Positions 8,141 through 19,829 are shown, counted from the stretch's first letter. The stretch: DNA of 64,000 bases from Pseudomonas ekonensis (GCF_019145435.1 NZ_JAHSTS010000002.1:1894001-1958000), one strand, 5' to 3'. Numbers and translations are program-made. Notes: generated by a model not told the origin, from the sequence alone.

Positions 8141-8773
8141 ATGCTGCCCCGCGCCGAACAGAAACAACAGACCCGCAACGCCCTGATGGACGCTGCCCGC
8201 CACCTGATGGAAAGCGGCCGAGGATTCGGCAGCCTGAGCCTGCGCGAAGTCACGAAAACCGCCGGCATCGTGCCCACCGGTTTCTACCGGCATTTCGCCG
8301 ACATGGACGAACTGGGCCTGGAACTGGTGCGCGAAGTCGGCCAGACCTTCCGCGAGACCATCCGCCTGGTGCGCCACAACGAATTCGTCATGGGCGGCAT
8401 CATCGATGCGTCGGTGCGGATCTTTCTCGACGTGGTCAGCGCCAACCGTTCGCAGTTCCTGTTCCTCGCCCGCGAACAGTACGGCGGATCGCTGCCGGTG
8501 CGTCAGGCCATCGGCCGCCTGCGCGAGGGCATCAGTTCGGACCTGGCGGCGGACCTTGCGCTGATGCCCAAGCTCCAGCACCTCAACGCCGCGGCGCTGA
8601 GCGTGATGGCCGACCTGATCGTCAAATCGGTGTTCGCCACCCTCCCGGACATCATCGACCCGCCGGCCGAAGCCTTGCCGGAGCACCTGACCCCGCAGGC
8701 GAAGATCACCCAGCAACTGCGCTTCATCTTCATCGGCCTCAAGCACTGGCAAGGCCTGGGCAGCACCGAGTAA
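8141..8773 (+). CDS. desT: TetR-family regulator, DesT/FabR type
   Basis: A 210-residue TetR regulator. Its helix-turn-helix contains SLSLREVTKTAGIVPTGFYR followed by HFADMDELGLELV, the strongly conserved pattern shared by FabR of enterobacteria and DesT of Pseudomonas, which sense acyl-CoA saturation and repress unsaturated fatty-acid genes. Its place immediately before ureE matches PA4890 in P. aeruginosa (from memory). Oddly, the desaturase and reductase genes desCB, which neighbour desT there, are not in this window; the upstream gene is the repeat protein. Start ATG 8141; the upstream extension to 8099 looks non-coding. Confidence 0.82.
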   Translation: MLPRAEQKQQTRNALMDAARHLMESGRGFGSLSLREVTKTAGIVPTGFYRHFADMDELGLELVREVGQTFRETIRLVRHNEFVMGGIIDASVRIFLDVVSANRSQFLFLAREQYGGSLPVRQAIGRLREGISSDLAADLALMPKLQHLNAAALSVMADLIVKSVFATLPDIIDPPAEALPEHLTPQAKITQQLRFIFIGLKHWQGLGSTE

Positions 8774-8796
8774 TCCCCCGCCGCTCCGCTCTTGCG

Positions 8797-8834
8797 CTGT
8801 GGGAGGCAGCCGGCTGGCGATGGCGCCATCCATA
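8797..8834 (+). repeat. Single degenerate REP sequence
   Basis: CTGTGGGAGGCAGCCGGCTG followed by GCGATGGCGCCATCC resembles one arm of the REP elements in this window. No inverted partner lies nearby. Confidence 0.5.
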
Positions 8835-8891
8835 ACGCCGCAAGCCCGCATCAATACAGTTGCCTCCAAAAACGCGGCATCACAGCCTTCA

Positions 8892-8923
8892 TTTGGTGCA
8901 TGTAAAAATCTTCACGCACCAAA
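8892..8923 (+). promoter_or_regulatory. NtrC-type half sites upstream of ure sigma-54 promoter
   Basis: TTTGGTGC (8892-8899) and GCACCAAA (8916-8923) form an 8-bp inverted repeat with a 16-base spacer. Each resembles half of the NtrC consensus (TGCAC-N7-GTGCA family), and they lie about 75-100 bases upstream of the -24 element, where enhancers sit. Neither forms a full consensus site alone. Confidence 0.4.
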
Positions 8924-8995
8924 ACGCCTCACATTTCTGCAACATCTTGAAACATCCACTACGCTCCGACAGGGTTTTCCTACGCCTCGGCCGAT

Positions 8996-9011
8996 TGGCA
9001 AGCCCCTTGCT
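8996..9011 (+). promoter_or_regulatory. Sigma-54 (RpoN) promoter for ureEFG-hupE
   Basis: TGGCAAGCCCCTTGCT has GG at -24 and GC at -12 separated by exactly ten bases, one mismatch from the TGGCAC-N5-TTGCW consensus. The expected transcription start is near 9022, leaving a ~26-base leader before ureE. It implies nitrogen control of the urease accessory genes. Confidence 0.72.
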
Positions 9012-9047
9012 CTAGCCTGAGCATTGTCCACTGCCGGAAGCGCTCCA

Positions 9048-9548
9048 ATGCTGGTGATCCATCGCCGAATCGCCCCTCAGCCCGCCTGGGCCGCCGAGCT
9101 CCACCTGACCTTCGAGGCCCGGAGCAAGAGCCGCCTGCGCTGTTTCAGTGCCGACGGCGAGGATGTCGGGCTGTTCCTGGAGCGCGGCCAGCCGCCGCTG
9201 CACGACGGCGAATGCCTGGAGGCCCAGGACGGCAGGATCGTGCGGGTCTGCGCCCGTCCCGAACAGTTGCTGCACGTCACCTGCGCCAGCGCCTTCGAGC
9301 TGACCCGCGCCGCCTATCACCTGGGCAACCGCCATGTCGCCCTGCAAGTGGGCGACGGCTGGCTGCGCCTGCTCGACGACTACGTGCTCAAGGCCATGCT
9401 CGAACAGCTCGGCGCACAGGTCCAGGCCATCGAAGCGCCCTTCCAGCCGGAGCACGGCGCCTACGGCGGCGGCCATCACCATTCGCACCACGGCGACGCG
9501 GACTTCAACTACGCGCCGAAACTCCACCAGTTCGGCGTGCGCCTGTGA
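9048..9548 (+). CDS. ureE: Urease accessory protein UreE
   Basis: A 166-residue nickel metallochaperone for urease maturation, delivering Ni(II) to the UreDFG-apourease complex. The N-terminal peptide-binding domain (HRRIAPQ...) is followed by the metal-binding domain containing AYHLGNRHVALQV with the conserved histidine. The C-terminal tail is His-rich (GGGHHHSHHGD), typical of nickel-binding UreE tails. Start ATG 9048 has a GGAAG site. Its stop overlaps the ureF start by 4 bases. The urease structural genes (ureDABC) are not in the window. Confidence 0.95.
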   Translation: MLVIHRRIAPQPAWAAELHLTFEARSKSRLRCFSADGEDVGLFLERGQPPLHDGECLEAQDGRIVRVCARPEQLLHVTCASAFELTRAAYHLGNRHVALQVGDGWLRLLDDYVLKAMLEQLGAQVQAIEAPFQPEHGAYGGGHHHSHHGDADFNYAPKLHQFGVRL

Positions 9549-10219
9549 ACCCGGCCTGGGCGCTGCTGCGCCTGGCCAGCCCGCAACTGCCGATCGGCGG
9601 CTACAGCTATTCCCAAGGGCTGGAAATGGCGGTGGACAACGGCCGCGTCGACAGCCCGGACAGCGCCCGACGCTGGATCGGCGACCAACTGCTGCTGAAC
9701 CTCGCCCGGTTCGAGGCGCCGCTGCTGCTCGCCCACTGCCAGGCCGCCGCCGACGAACGCTGGGACGACCTGCTGCACCTTGGCGACGCCCACCGCGCCA
9801 GCCGCGAGACCCGCGAACTGCACCTGGAGAGCCGGCAGATGGGCTATTCGCTGCAGCAACTGCTCAACGGCCTGCCGGAGCTGGATGCCCCGGCGCGGAG
9901 CGTGCTCGAACGCTGCGCCGAACCGCACCTGGCCCTGGGCTGGGCCCTGGCCGCCCGCGCCTGGCGGATCAGCCCCCAGGACGCCCTCGCCGCGTGGCTG
10001 TGGGCCTGGCTTGAAAACCAGCTGGCCGTATTGATGAAAACCCTGCCGCTGGGCCAGCAAGCCGCCCAGCGCCTGACCAGCGAACTGCTGCCGCTGCTGC
10101 AACAGGCCCAGCACGACGCCACCCGCATCGACCCCGAACGCCTCGGCAGCGCGACGTTCGGCCTGTCCCTGGCGTGCATGGCCCACGAGCGCCAGTACAG
10201 CCGTCTGTTCCGTTCCTAG
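9545..10219 (+). CDS. ureF: Urease accessory protein UreF
   Basis: A 224-residue helical UreF protein: [21 protein letters not shown] at the N-terminus is the family signature and [16 protein letters not shown] is also conserved. UreF acts as a GTPase-activating or fidelity factor, bridging UreD-urease with UreG during nickel insertion. The start is GTG 9545, overlapping the ureE stop in a GTGA arrangement that indicates translational coupling; no ATG fits family length. Confidence 0.95.
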   Translation: MNPAWALLRLASPQLPIGGYSYSQGLEMAVDNGRVDSPDSARRWIGDQLLLNLARFEAPLLLAHCQAAADERWDDLLHLGDAHRASRETRELHLESRQMGYSLQQLLNGLPELDAPARSVLERCAEPHLALGWALAARAWRISPQDALAAWLWAWLENQLAVLMKTLPLGQQAAQRLTSELLPLLQQAQHDATRIDPERLGSATFGLSLACMAHERQYSRLFRS

Positions 10220-10242
10220 GGCCTTTCAATTTGGAGAACCGC

Positions 10243-10857
<615 letters not shown>

Positions 10858-10884
10858 TTCATCCAACGACAAGGAAGCTTATCC

Positions 10885-11457
10885 ATGACGCTCAAACGCA
10901 TTTTCGCCGCCGCAGCCCTGCTGCTCGCCCCGGCCCTGGCCTTCGCCCATCCGGGCCACGGCGACAGCGGCCTGGTGGCCGGCATCAGCCACCCCGTCGG
11001 CGGCCTCGACCATTTGCTGGCGATGCTGGCCGTCGGCCTGTGGGCCGCCCAGCAACGGGGCGCGGCCCGCTTGGCGCTGCCGTGCACCTTCGTCGGCACC
11101 ATGCTGATCGGCGGCCTGCTCGGTTTCGAAGGCCTGGAACTGCCGGCGCTGGAAAGCGGCATCGCCGCCTCGGTGCTGGCGCTCGGCCTGGCCGTGGCGC
11201 TGGCGGTGCGCCCGCCGCTCGTGATGGCCGTGGCGGCGACGGCGCTGTTCGCCCTGTTCCACGGTGTGGCCCATGGGCTGGAACTGCCGGACATGTCGAG
11301 CCCGTGGGCGTATGCCGCCGGCTTCGTCGTGGCGACGGCGGCGCTGCATGCGGCGGGCTATGGCGTGGTGCGCGCATTGCCACAGGCCGCCGCGCCGCTG
11401 GTGCGGCTGGCGGGTGCGGCGTCAGCGGCGACGGGGGTTTGGCTGTTGGCGGGTTGA
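10885..11457 (+). CDS. hupE: HupE/UreJ-family nickel permease-like membrane protein
   Basis: A 190-residue protein with a signal-like N-terminal helix ending at AFAHPGHGD and then about six transmembrane helices. The HPVGGLDHLLAML motif (near residue 36) and the later LFHGVAHG histidine pair are the HupE/UreJ signature and probably bind nickel. In urease loci these proteins are thought to supply nickel for the accessory proteins. It is the last gene of the ureEFG-hupE operon, 27 bases after ureG. Confidence 0.9.
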   Translation: MTLKRIFAAAALLLAPALAFAHPGHGDSGLVAGISHPVGGLDHLLAMLAVGLWAAQQRGAARLALPCTFVGTMLIGGLLGFEGLELPALESGIAASVLALGLAVALAVRPPLVMAVAATALFALFHGVAHGLELPDMSSPWAYAAGFVVATAALHAAGYGVVRALPQAAAPLVRLAGAASAATGVWLLAG

Positions 11458-11566
11458 TGCCTGAGCGCCCTCTCCGACGATAGCGGCCTGACAGACACGG
11501 CGTCTCTCAGGCCAAGCTCTCTGCTACCATGTCGCGCAATCGCCCCAGCCGTGACGACGTCCGCCC

Positions 11567-12700
11567 ATGCCGCAAGCTTCCCGTTCCGCCTCCCTGCCTG
11601 AAATGACCGCCCTGTTCGGTCAGGTGCAACAGCACTTTCTCGACGTGATCGTGCCGCTTTGGCAGGGCCCTGGCTGGAACGCCGACCTGGCGCTGCCCTT
11701 CGAGGCACTGGACGCCGCGCACAGCCCATTGCCGCCGCAACGCTACCGGGCGATGGCCTGCGCACGGCAGCTGTACCTGTTCGCCGGCCTGATCGGCCAG
11801 GTCGAGGGCGCCGAAGCCCGCGCAGCGGCGCTGTTCCGCTCGCTGCAGCGGCACTTCCACGACGCCGAGCACGGCGGCTGGTTCTACAGCATCGACCCGC
11901 AAGGCAAACCGCTGGACCGGCGCAAGGATCTCTACACCCACGCGTTCATCCTGTTCGCCTGCGCCCATTACTGGGACAAGGTGCGCGAACCGCTGGTGGA
12001 ATCGACCCTCGACGCCGCCCTGGAAATCATCGCCCGGCGCTTCGCCACCGGTGACGGCCTCTACGAAGCCTGCCTCGAACCGGACTGGATCACCCTGGAG
12101 ACCGGCCCGCTGCAGAACCCGCTGATGCACCTGGCCGAAGCGTTCCTCGCCACTCTGGCCGTGCGTGAAGACGCCGCCGTGCAGCAGGCGCTGACCGAGT
12201 TGTGCACAGCCATGCACGCGCGCTTCATTGACCCGCAGCAGAGCGTGCTGCTGGAGAAACCGCTGGGGGCTGTGGATAACTGGTATGAGCCGGGGCATCA
12301 GTTCGAGTGGTATTTCCTGCTCGCCTCTTCGCCGCTGCTGCGTGGCTCGAAGCTGCATGGCGCGCTGGAGCAGTCGTTCGCGTTCACCGAACGGCACGGC
12401 GTGGAACCCGCCACCAGTGCCGTGCTGGCGATGCTGGATCCGCAGCCGGAACGTCCCGCGAAGGACTCGACCCAGCGCATCTGGGCCCAGGCCGAATACC
12501 TGCGGGCGCTGACCTTGCGGCCGGACGCCGGAGCGGCGGTGCTGCGCCAGTTGCAGGCATTGCAGCAGCGCTTCCTGCATGAGGGTGGCTGGCACGAGTG
12601 CCGCGACGCCGACGGCGACGTCAGCCGCAAGGACATGCCGTCCACCACGCCGTATCACCTGGCGACCTGCTACCGCGGGCTGGCCGACTACCTGAATTGA
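11567..12700 (+). CDS. AGE-family epimerase/isomerase
   Basis: A 377-residue (alpha/alpha)6-barrel enzyme of the N-acylglucosamine 2-epimerase family. Visible family features are HGGWFYSIDPQGKPLDRRKDLY, THAFILFACAHY, the EPGHQFEWYFLL motif with its conserved His near residue 244, and a C-terminal ATCYRGLADYL. Related bacterial enzymes isomerise mannose, cellobiose or sulfoquinovose, or epimerise GlcNAc; the substrate cannot be chosen here. It stands alone between hupE and a convergent SDR, with no sugar genes nearby. Confidence 0.8.
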   Translation: MPQASRSASLPEMTALFGQVQQHFLDVIVPLWQGPGWNADLALPFEALDAAHSPLPPQRYRAMACARQLYLFAGLIGQVEGAEARAAALFRSLQRHFHDAEHGGWFYSIDPQGKPLDRRKDLYTHAFILFACAHYWDKVREPLVESTLDAALEIIARRFATGDGLYEACLEPDWITLETGPLQNPLMHLAEAFLATLAVREDAAVQQALTELCTAMHARFIDPQQSVLLEKPLGAVDNWYEPGHQFEWYFLLASSPLLRGSKLHGALEQSFAFTERHGVEPATSAVLAMLDPQPERPAKDSTQRIWAQAEYLRALTLRPDAGAAVLRQLQALQQRFLHEGGWHECRDADGDVSRKDMPSTTPYHLATCYRGLADYLN

Positions 12701-12703
12701 CCC

Positions 12704-12796
12704 GTGGCGAGCGAGCTTGCTCGCGCCGGGCTGCGCAGCGGCCCCGATCGGGCGTGGGCGCTGCGCACTCAAGCGCAAGCAAGCTCGCTCGCCACA
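12704..12796. repeat. REPIN between convergent genes
   Basis: GTGGCGAGCGAGCTTGCTCG at 12704-12723 and its inverse, CAAGCAAGCTCGCTCGCCAC ending 12795, flank about 50 bases. It separates the AGE-family gene from the convergent SDR gene. Confidence 0.82.
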
Positions 12797-12802
12797 GGGG
12801 TC

Positions 12803-13615
<813 letters not shown>

Positions 13616-13730
13616 TCAGCGGGCAGCATGCCCGGCCTTTACCCTGTGGGCAACCTCCTCCCCCTGTACAAAAAACGCTCAATCGCCTGAACAGCCCTGC
13701 CGCCGTGGCCTGTAGCCGGATGCCCGCATG

Positions 13731-14114
13731 TTATCCACAATCCCTTCCACAGTTTCCGGGGGCAACTGGAACGGCGCAAAGCCGCGCCGCACAAGGCTTT
13801 GCGGGCCAAAAGCGAAGTTTTTCCCTTGACCCTGGACAAGCACTTGTGCCGCACCGGGCATTCTGCACGACCGGCCGGTCACGGCCATGATTGCGCGAGG
13901 CCAGTAACCACGGCCCTCTGCGGCGTCTTTCCAGAGATTGCCCACAGAGTTATCCACAGGCTTGCGCACACCCTGACGGGCCCTTTGCCGCCCTGACAAA
14001 AAGGTTGACAAATGGGTCAGCCCCCCAGCAAAAAATCGCTGGTCAAAAAACACCCATCGAGCTGCAAGCCACGGTTTTAAAGGCTTTCAGCCAGCTACTC
14101 CCACGTTATACACA
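13731..14114 (+). promoter_or_regulatory. Cluster of three consensus DnaA boxes
   Basis: TTATCCACA (13731), TTATCCACA (13950) and TTATACACA (14106) all match the DnaA consensus TTATNCACA in the same orientation. Individual matches also occur inside genes at 1641, 12271 and 48712, but only here are several close together in non-coding DNA. Confidence 0.45.
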
Positions 14115-14242
14115 GCCGGTTCCACAGCCGGTGGGGACAAGTCAAAACCGTGCAAAAACAGCCGTTTGCAGCGTCTTTATGTCGCGCTTCGGCAGGTCGG
14201 GATTTTGGTTTTCCACAATTGAGGCGTTCGCCAAAAGTCAAT

Positions 14243-14266
14243 GGCGGGAGCAAGCTCGCTCCCACG
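14243..14266. repeat. Single REP-like palindrome
   Basis: GCGGGAGCAAGCTCGCTCCCAC is a compact palindromic REP arm just before the livF terminator. Confidence 0.55.
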
Positions 14267-14291
14267 GGGTTCAAGGCGCCTTCCGGGCATG

Positions 14292-14322
14292 AAAAAGCCC
14301 CGGGGCTTGCGACCCGGGGCTC
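14292..14322 (-). terminator. Terminator of the liv operon
   Basis: On the minus strand AGCCCCGGG and CCCGGGGCT pair around a 7-base loop and are followed by a T-run, 20 bases after the livF stop. Confidence 0.85.
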
Positions 14323-14340
14323 TGTCTTGCTGTGGAAAAC

Positions 14341-15053
<713 letters not shown>

Positions 15054-15057
<4 letters not shown>

Positions 15058-15926
15058 ACCACTTCCTCTTCGTCGGCGCCCAGGTAGGCGGCAATCACTT
15101 TCGGATCGTGACGGATGTCTTCAGGGCCGCCCTCGGCGATCACCACGCCGTGGTCCAGCACCACAATGTGGTCGGAAATGCTCATCACCATGCCCATGTC
15201 GTGTTCGATCAGCACCACGGTCAGATCGTGCTCGTCGCGCAGCAGCCGGATCATCGCGCTCAGCGCTTCGGTTTCCTGAGGGTTGAGGCCGGCGGCCGGT
15301 TCGTCGAGGCAGATGATCTGCGGCCGCGTGCACATGGCCCGGGCGATCTCCAGGCGGCGCTGCTGGCCGTAGGACAGCTCACCGGCCAGGCGGTTGGCGC
15401 AGTCCACCAGGTCCACCACCTCGAGCCAGTAGAACGCGCAGTCCAGCGCGTCGCTCTCGGCCTTGCGGTAGCCCTTGGTGTTGAGGATGCCGGACAGCAT
15501 GTTGCGGTTGACCCACATGTGCTGGGCCACCAGCAGGTTCTCCAGCACCGACATTTCCTTGAACAGGCGGATGTTCTGGAAGGTGCGGGCCAGGCCTGCG
15601 CGGTTCACCAGGTGGGTGCCACCGAACATCTTGTAGTACAGGCGGCTGGCGAAGGTCTTCGGCGAGACGAAGTCGGTCGGCTTGAACGACTCGCCCAGCA
15701 GCTGGATGACGTTGGTCTGCCGGCCGCGCACGTTGAGTTCGATCTTGCCGCCGGAAGCCTTGTAGAACCCGGTCAGGCAGTTGAACACGGTGGTCTTGCC
15801 GGCGCCGTTGGGGCCGATCAGGGCGAAGATCGAGTTGCGTTTAACTTTCAGGCTGACGTCGTTCAGCGCCTTGATGCCGCCGAAATGCATCATCAGTTTT
15901 TCTACAGAGAGCACGACTTCACTCAT
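15054..15926 (-). CDS. livG: Branched-chain amino-acid ABC transporter ATPase LivG type
   Basis: A 290-residue ABC ATPase, longer than LivF as usual for LivG. Walker A GPNGAGKTT at 38-46, RTFQNIRLFKEMSVLENLLV Q-loop region, signature LSYGQQRRLEIARA, and Walker B IICLDEPAAGLNP. The IEHDMGMVMSISDHIVVLDHG switch region is canonical. It overlaps livM and livF by 4 bases each, so translation is probably coupled. Confidence 0.95.
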
Positions 15927-17224
15927 GGCGCAGCCCTCTCATAGTGAATGGCACCTTTGCGTGGGGTGACGCCGGTCCGGCTGATGCGGATCAGCCCCCG
16001 CGGTCGCCAGATCATCATCAACACCATCAGGATGCCGAACAGCAGCACGCGGTATTCGGCGAAGCTGCGCAGCAGTTCCGGGGCGACGGTGAGCACGAAC
16101 GCGGCGATCACCACGCCGATGGTCGAACCCATGCCGCCGAGCACCACGATGGCGAGGATCAGCGCCGACTCGAAGAAGGTGAACGAGGTCGGGTTGACGA
16201 AGCCTTGGTAAGTGGCGAAGAACACCCCGGCCAGGCCGGCGGTGGACGCGCCGATGGTGAACGCCGAGAGTTTGACCAGCACGTGGTTCAGGCCCATCGA
16301 GCGGCAGGCGATCTCGTCTTCGCGCAGGGCTTCCCAGGCGCGCCCCACCGGCATCTTGACCAGCCGGTGCTTGATGTACAGCACGGCCAGCACCACCAGG
16401 AACAGCACCGCGTAGATGAAGTAGTACTTGATGTCCGGGTTGTAGGCGATGCCGAAGAACTCGTGGAACGGCACCCCGCCGTCCTTCGCCCGCTTGCCGA
16501 ACTCCAGGCCGAAGAAAGTCGGCAATGGCGCCGGCATGCCGTTCGGGCCGCCGGTCAGGGACAGCCAGTTGTTGAGGATCAGGCGGATGATCTCACCGAA
16601 GCCCAGGGTCACGATCGCCAGGTAGTCGCCGTGCAGGCGCAGCACCGGGAACCCGAGGATGCAACCGGCAAGGCCGGCGGTGATCGCCGCCAGCGGCAGC
16701 ACGGTCCAGAAACCCAGCCCCAGGTACTGGTAGCCGAGCGCCAGGCCGTAGGCGCCGATGGCATAGAACGCCACGTAACCCAGGTCGAGCAGGCCGGCCA
16801 GGCCCACCACGATGTTCAGCCCCAGCCCCAGCAGCACGTAGATCAGGCCGAGGATGACCACGCCCAGCAGGTAGGAGTTGGAGAAGAACGGCAGCGCCAC
16901 GGCGACGGCGATCATCAGCGGGATGATCCAGCGCAGCCGCGACTTGTAGTCCGGCGGCAGCACGTGCACCCCGGAGCCGGTGCTCTCGAAGCTGTCGAGG
17001 ATGCGCAGGCCCCTGGGCGTCTGCAGGAACAGGCTCAGGGCGAAGCGCCCGGCCATGACGATGGCGATGATCCACGCCACGCGGGTGGGTTCCAGGTTGA
17101 AGCTGTAGCCGTCGAGCACGACGCCGACGATCGGGCCGAACACGATCAGGGCGATCAGGCCGGCCAGGATGGCCTCGACCACACTCTTTTTCACATCAAT
17201 GGATTTGGCAGTGGTTGAAGACAT
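15923..17224 (-). CDS. livM: Branched-chain amino-acid ABC permease LivM type
   Basis: A 433-residue inner-membrane permease. The N-terminal ~100 residues include two helices and a linker, followed by the conserved LivM core: YVLLGLGLNIVVGLAGLLDL, GLALGYQYLG, and the EAA-like loop EALREDEIACRSMGLN that contacts the ATPases. Length fits LivM of E. coli (~425). It overlaps livG by 4 bases and lies 3 bases after livH. Confidence 0.94.
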   Translation of the reverse strand: MSSTTAKSIDVKKSVVEAILAGLIALIVFGPIVGVVLDGYSFNLEPTRVAWIIAIVMAGRFALSLFLQTPRGLRILDSFESTGSGVHVLPPDYKSRLRWIIPLMIAVAVALPFFSNSYLLGVVILGLIYVLLGLGLNIVVGLAGLLDLGYVAFYAIGAYGLALGYQYLGLGFWTVLPLAAITAGLAGCILGFPVLRLHGDYLAIVTLGFGEIIRLILNNWLSLTGGPNGMPAPLPTFFGLEFGKRAKDGGVPFHEFFGIAYNPDIKYYFIYAVLFLVVLAVLYIKHRLVKMPVGRAWEALREDEIACRSMGLNHVLVKLSAFTIGASTAGLAGVFFATYQGFVNPTSFTFFESALILAIVVLGGMGSTIGVVIAAFVLTVAPELLRSFAEYRVLLFGILMVLMMIWRPRGLIRISRTGVTPRKGAIHYERAAP

Positions 17225-17227
17225 CGC

Positions 17228-18142
<915 letters not shown>

Positions 18143-18256
18143 AACGCAATCTCACGCAGTGAGAACCTGCACGCCCGAGGGCGCGCGGCTCTTCTAGGAA
18201 AAATACAGATTTACGTCGGAGCAGGGTCAGCCGCGACCGGTCAGCCCCCGCGCCCC

Positions 18257-18348
18257 TTGTGGGAGCTGGCCTGCCAGCGATGACGGCCTCACATTCGGCA
18301 CCGCTGGCGCCTGTCGGTCCGTCATCGCGAGCGGGCTCGCTCCCACAC
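18257..18348. repeat. REPIN between livK and livH
   Basis: TTGTGGGAGCTGGCCTGCCA at 18257 and inverse GCGAGCGGGCTCGCTCCCAC ending 18347 flank ~40 bases including GATGACGG/CCGTCATC extensions of the stem. Being inside the livKHMGF transcript, it can form a large RNA hairpin after the livK stop. Confidence 0.85.
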
Positions 18349-18382
18349 GGGTTCTGCGGGGATCAGCCGGTCGGGCCGACGC

Positions 18383-19516
18383 TTATTTCTGTTTTTCCAG
18401 CTGGTGGTATTTGCCGGTCGCGTCCCACTGGTAGACCACGTAGTCGGACACCTTCAGGTCGCCCTTCTTGTCCCAGGCCTTCTCGCCCATGACGGTCTTC
18501 ACCGGGTTGGCCTTCAGCCACTCGGCGGCCTTCTCGCCGCTGTTGGACTTGGCGCCGTTGAACGCGGCGGCCAGGGTCTGCACCGAGGCGTAGGCGTACA
18601 GGGTGTAGCCCTCAGGCTCGGTGCCGGCCTTGCGGAAGGCGTCCACGACGGTCTTGCTGTCCGGCAGCAGGCGCGGGTCGGCGCCGAAGGTCATCAGCAC
18701 GCCGTCGACGTATTGCGGGCCGCCGGCGGTGGTCACCAGTTCGTCGGTCACGATGCCGTCGTCGGACATGAACTTCACGTCCTTCAGGCCTTCGGTGCGC
18801 AGTTGCTTGACCAGAGGGCCGGCTTCCGGGTGCAGGCCGCCGAAGTAGACCACGTCGGCACCGGCCGCGCGGATCTTGGTGACCACGGCGCTGAAGTCTT
18901 TTTCGCCGCGGGTCAGGCCTTCGTACAGCACCGGCTTCACGCCGCGCTTCTCAAGCTGGGCCTTGGTGGCGTCGGCGAGGCCTTGGCCGTAGGTGTCCTT
19001 GTCGTGCAGCACGACGACCTTCTTGCCCTTGAGCACGTCGACGATGTAGTCGCCGGCCACGATGCCTTGCTGGTCGTCACGGCCGCACATGCGGAACATG
19101 GCGCTCAGGCCGCGCTCGGTGACCTGCGGGTTGGTGGAGCCTGGAGTGATCGCGATGATGCCGGCTTCGTCGTAGATCTCCGAAGCAGGGATGGTGGAGG
19201 AGGAGCAGAAGTGACCGACCACGCCGGCGACCTTCTGGTTGGTGAGGTCCTTGGCGACCGTCACGGCCTGCTTCGGCTCGCACGCGTCGTCGCCCTTGAC
19301 CAGCACGATCTTCTCGCCGTTGACGCCGCCCGCCGCGTTGATCGCGTCTGCCGCCGCCTGTGCCCCCTTCATGTACTGCTCGCCGAATGCCGCGTTGGCG
19401 CCGGTCATCGGGCCCGCCACACCGATCTTCACATCAGCTTGTGCAAACGCAGAGACACCCAGCGCAGCAGCCACTGCGAGGGCCAGGAAGCCTTTCTTGT
19501 AAAACGTCTGGGACAT
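18383..19516 (-). CDS. livK: Periplasmic branched-chain amino-acid-binding protein LivK type
   Basis: A 377-residue binding protein with a Sec signal peptide (cleavage likely after AFAQA, near residue 26) and a type I periplasmic-binding fold. VKIGVAGPMTGANAAFGEQ opens the mature protein. GHFCSSSTIPASEIYDEAGI carries the SSST ligand-binding segment of LivJ/LivK. It should deliver Leu/Ile/Val (possibly Ala/Thr) to LivHMGF. This locus corresponds by context to PA4913 rather than to the classical braC of P. aeruginosa, so ligand range is inferred. GGAG precedes ATG 19514-19516; the frame upstream to 19561 is leader. Confidence 0.93.
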   Translation of the reverse strand: MSQTFYKKGFLALAVAAALGVSAFAQADVKIGVAGPMTGANAAFGEQYMKGAQAAADAINAAGGVNGEKIVLVKGDDACEPKQAVTVAKDLTNQKVAGVVGHFCSSSTIPASEIYDEAGIIAITPGSTNPQVTERGLSAMFRMCGRDDQQGIVAGDYIVDVLKGKKVVVLHDKDTYGQGLADATKAQLEKRGVKPVLYEGLTRGEKDFSAVVTKIRAAGADVVYFGGLHPEAGPLVKQLRTEGLKDVKFMSDDGIVTDELVTTAGGPQYVDGVLMTFGADPRLLPDSKTVVDAFRKAGTEPEGYTLYAYASVQTLAAAFNGAKSNSGEKAAEWLKANPVKTVMGEKAWDKKGDLKVSDYVVYQWDATGKYHQLEKQK

Positions 19517-19577
19517 GAGGTGGTGCTCCAAGGTTTTTTTTAGTTGGCACTGCGACTTCACTTCACGAAATGCTCAG

Positions 19578-19593
19578 AGCAAGGGCCGTGCCA
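19578..19593 (-). promoter_or_regulatory. Sigma-54 (RpoN) promoter for livKHMGF
   Basis: Read on the minus strand: TGGCACGGCCCTTGCT, a full match to TGGCAC-N5-TTGCW with the required ten bases between GG and GC. Expected transcription start near 19567 gives a ~50-base leader before livK. Confidence 0.85.
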
Positions 19594-19791
19594 TCGGTTT
19601 TTTATTCTTCAAAAAGTCGCTGCTTTCTTGTTATTTCGACTGTTTCGTTCCCATTTTCATTGGGCGTGCAACCGTCTAAACCGCGGAAGGTGAAACCAAG
19701 GTTTTTTTGAGGCGCAACCTTCGTGCGCCATCATTGCAACCGCGGCGCCAAACGACGTGCAACCCACCTGTAACAGCCCGCGTCACCGAAC

Positions 19792-19808
19792 TGCACACTG
19801 CTGGTGCG
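19792..19808. promoter_or_regulatory. NtrC-type enhancer site upstream of livK
   Basis: TGCACACTGCTGGTGCG matches TGCAC-N7-GTGCA at nine of ten defined bases, about 200 bp upstream of the -24 element. A second GCACC half site follows at 19824. Confidence 0.55.
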
Positions 19809-19829
19809 GGACTGCTACGGCCCGCACCA
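19802..19829 (-). terminator. Inverted repeat after amaA, possible hairpin
   Basis: TGGTGCGGG and CCCGCACCA are perfect 9-bp arms with a 10-base loop, just beyond the amaA stop on the minus strand. There is no T-run, so it is either a weak or Rho-associated hairpin, or part of the NtrC enhancer of livK that it overlaps. Confidence 0.3.
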
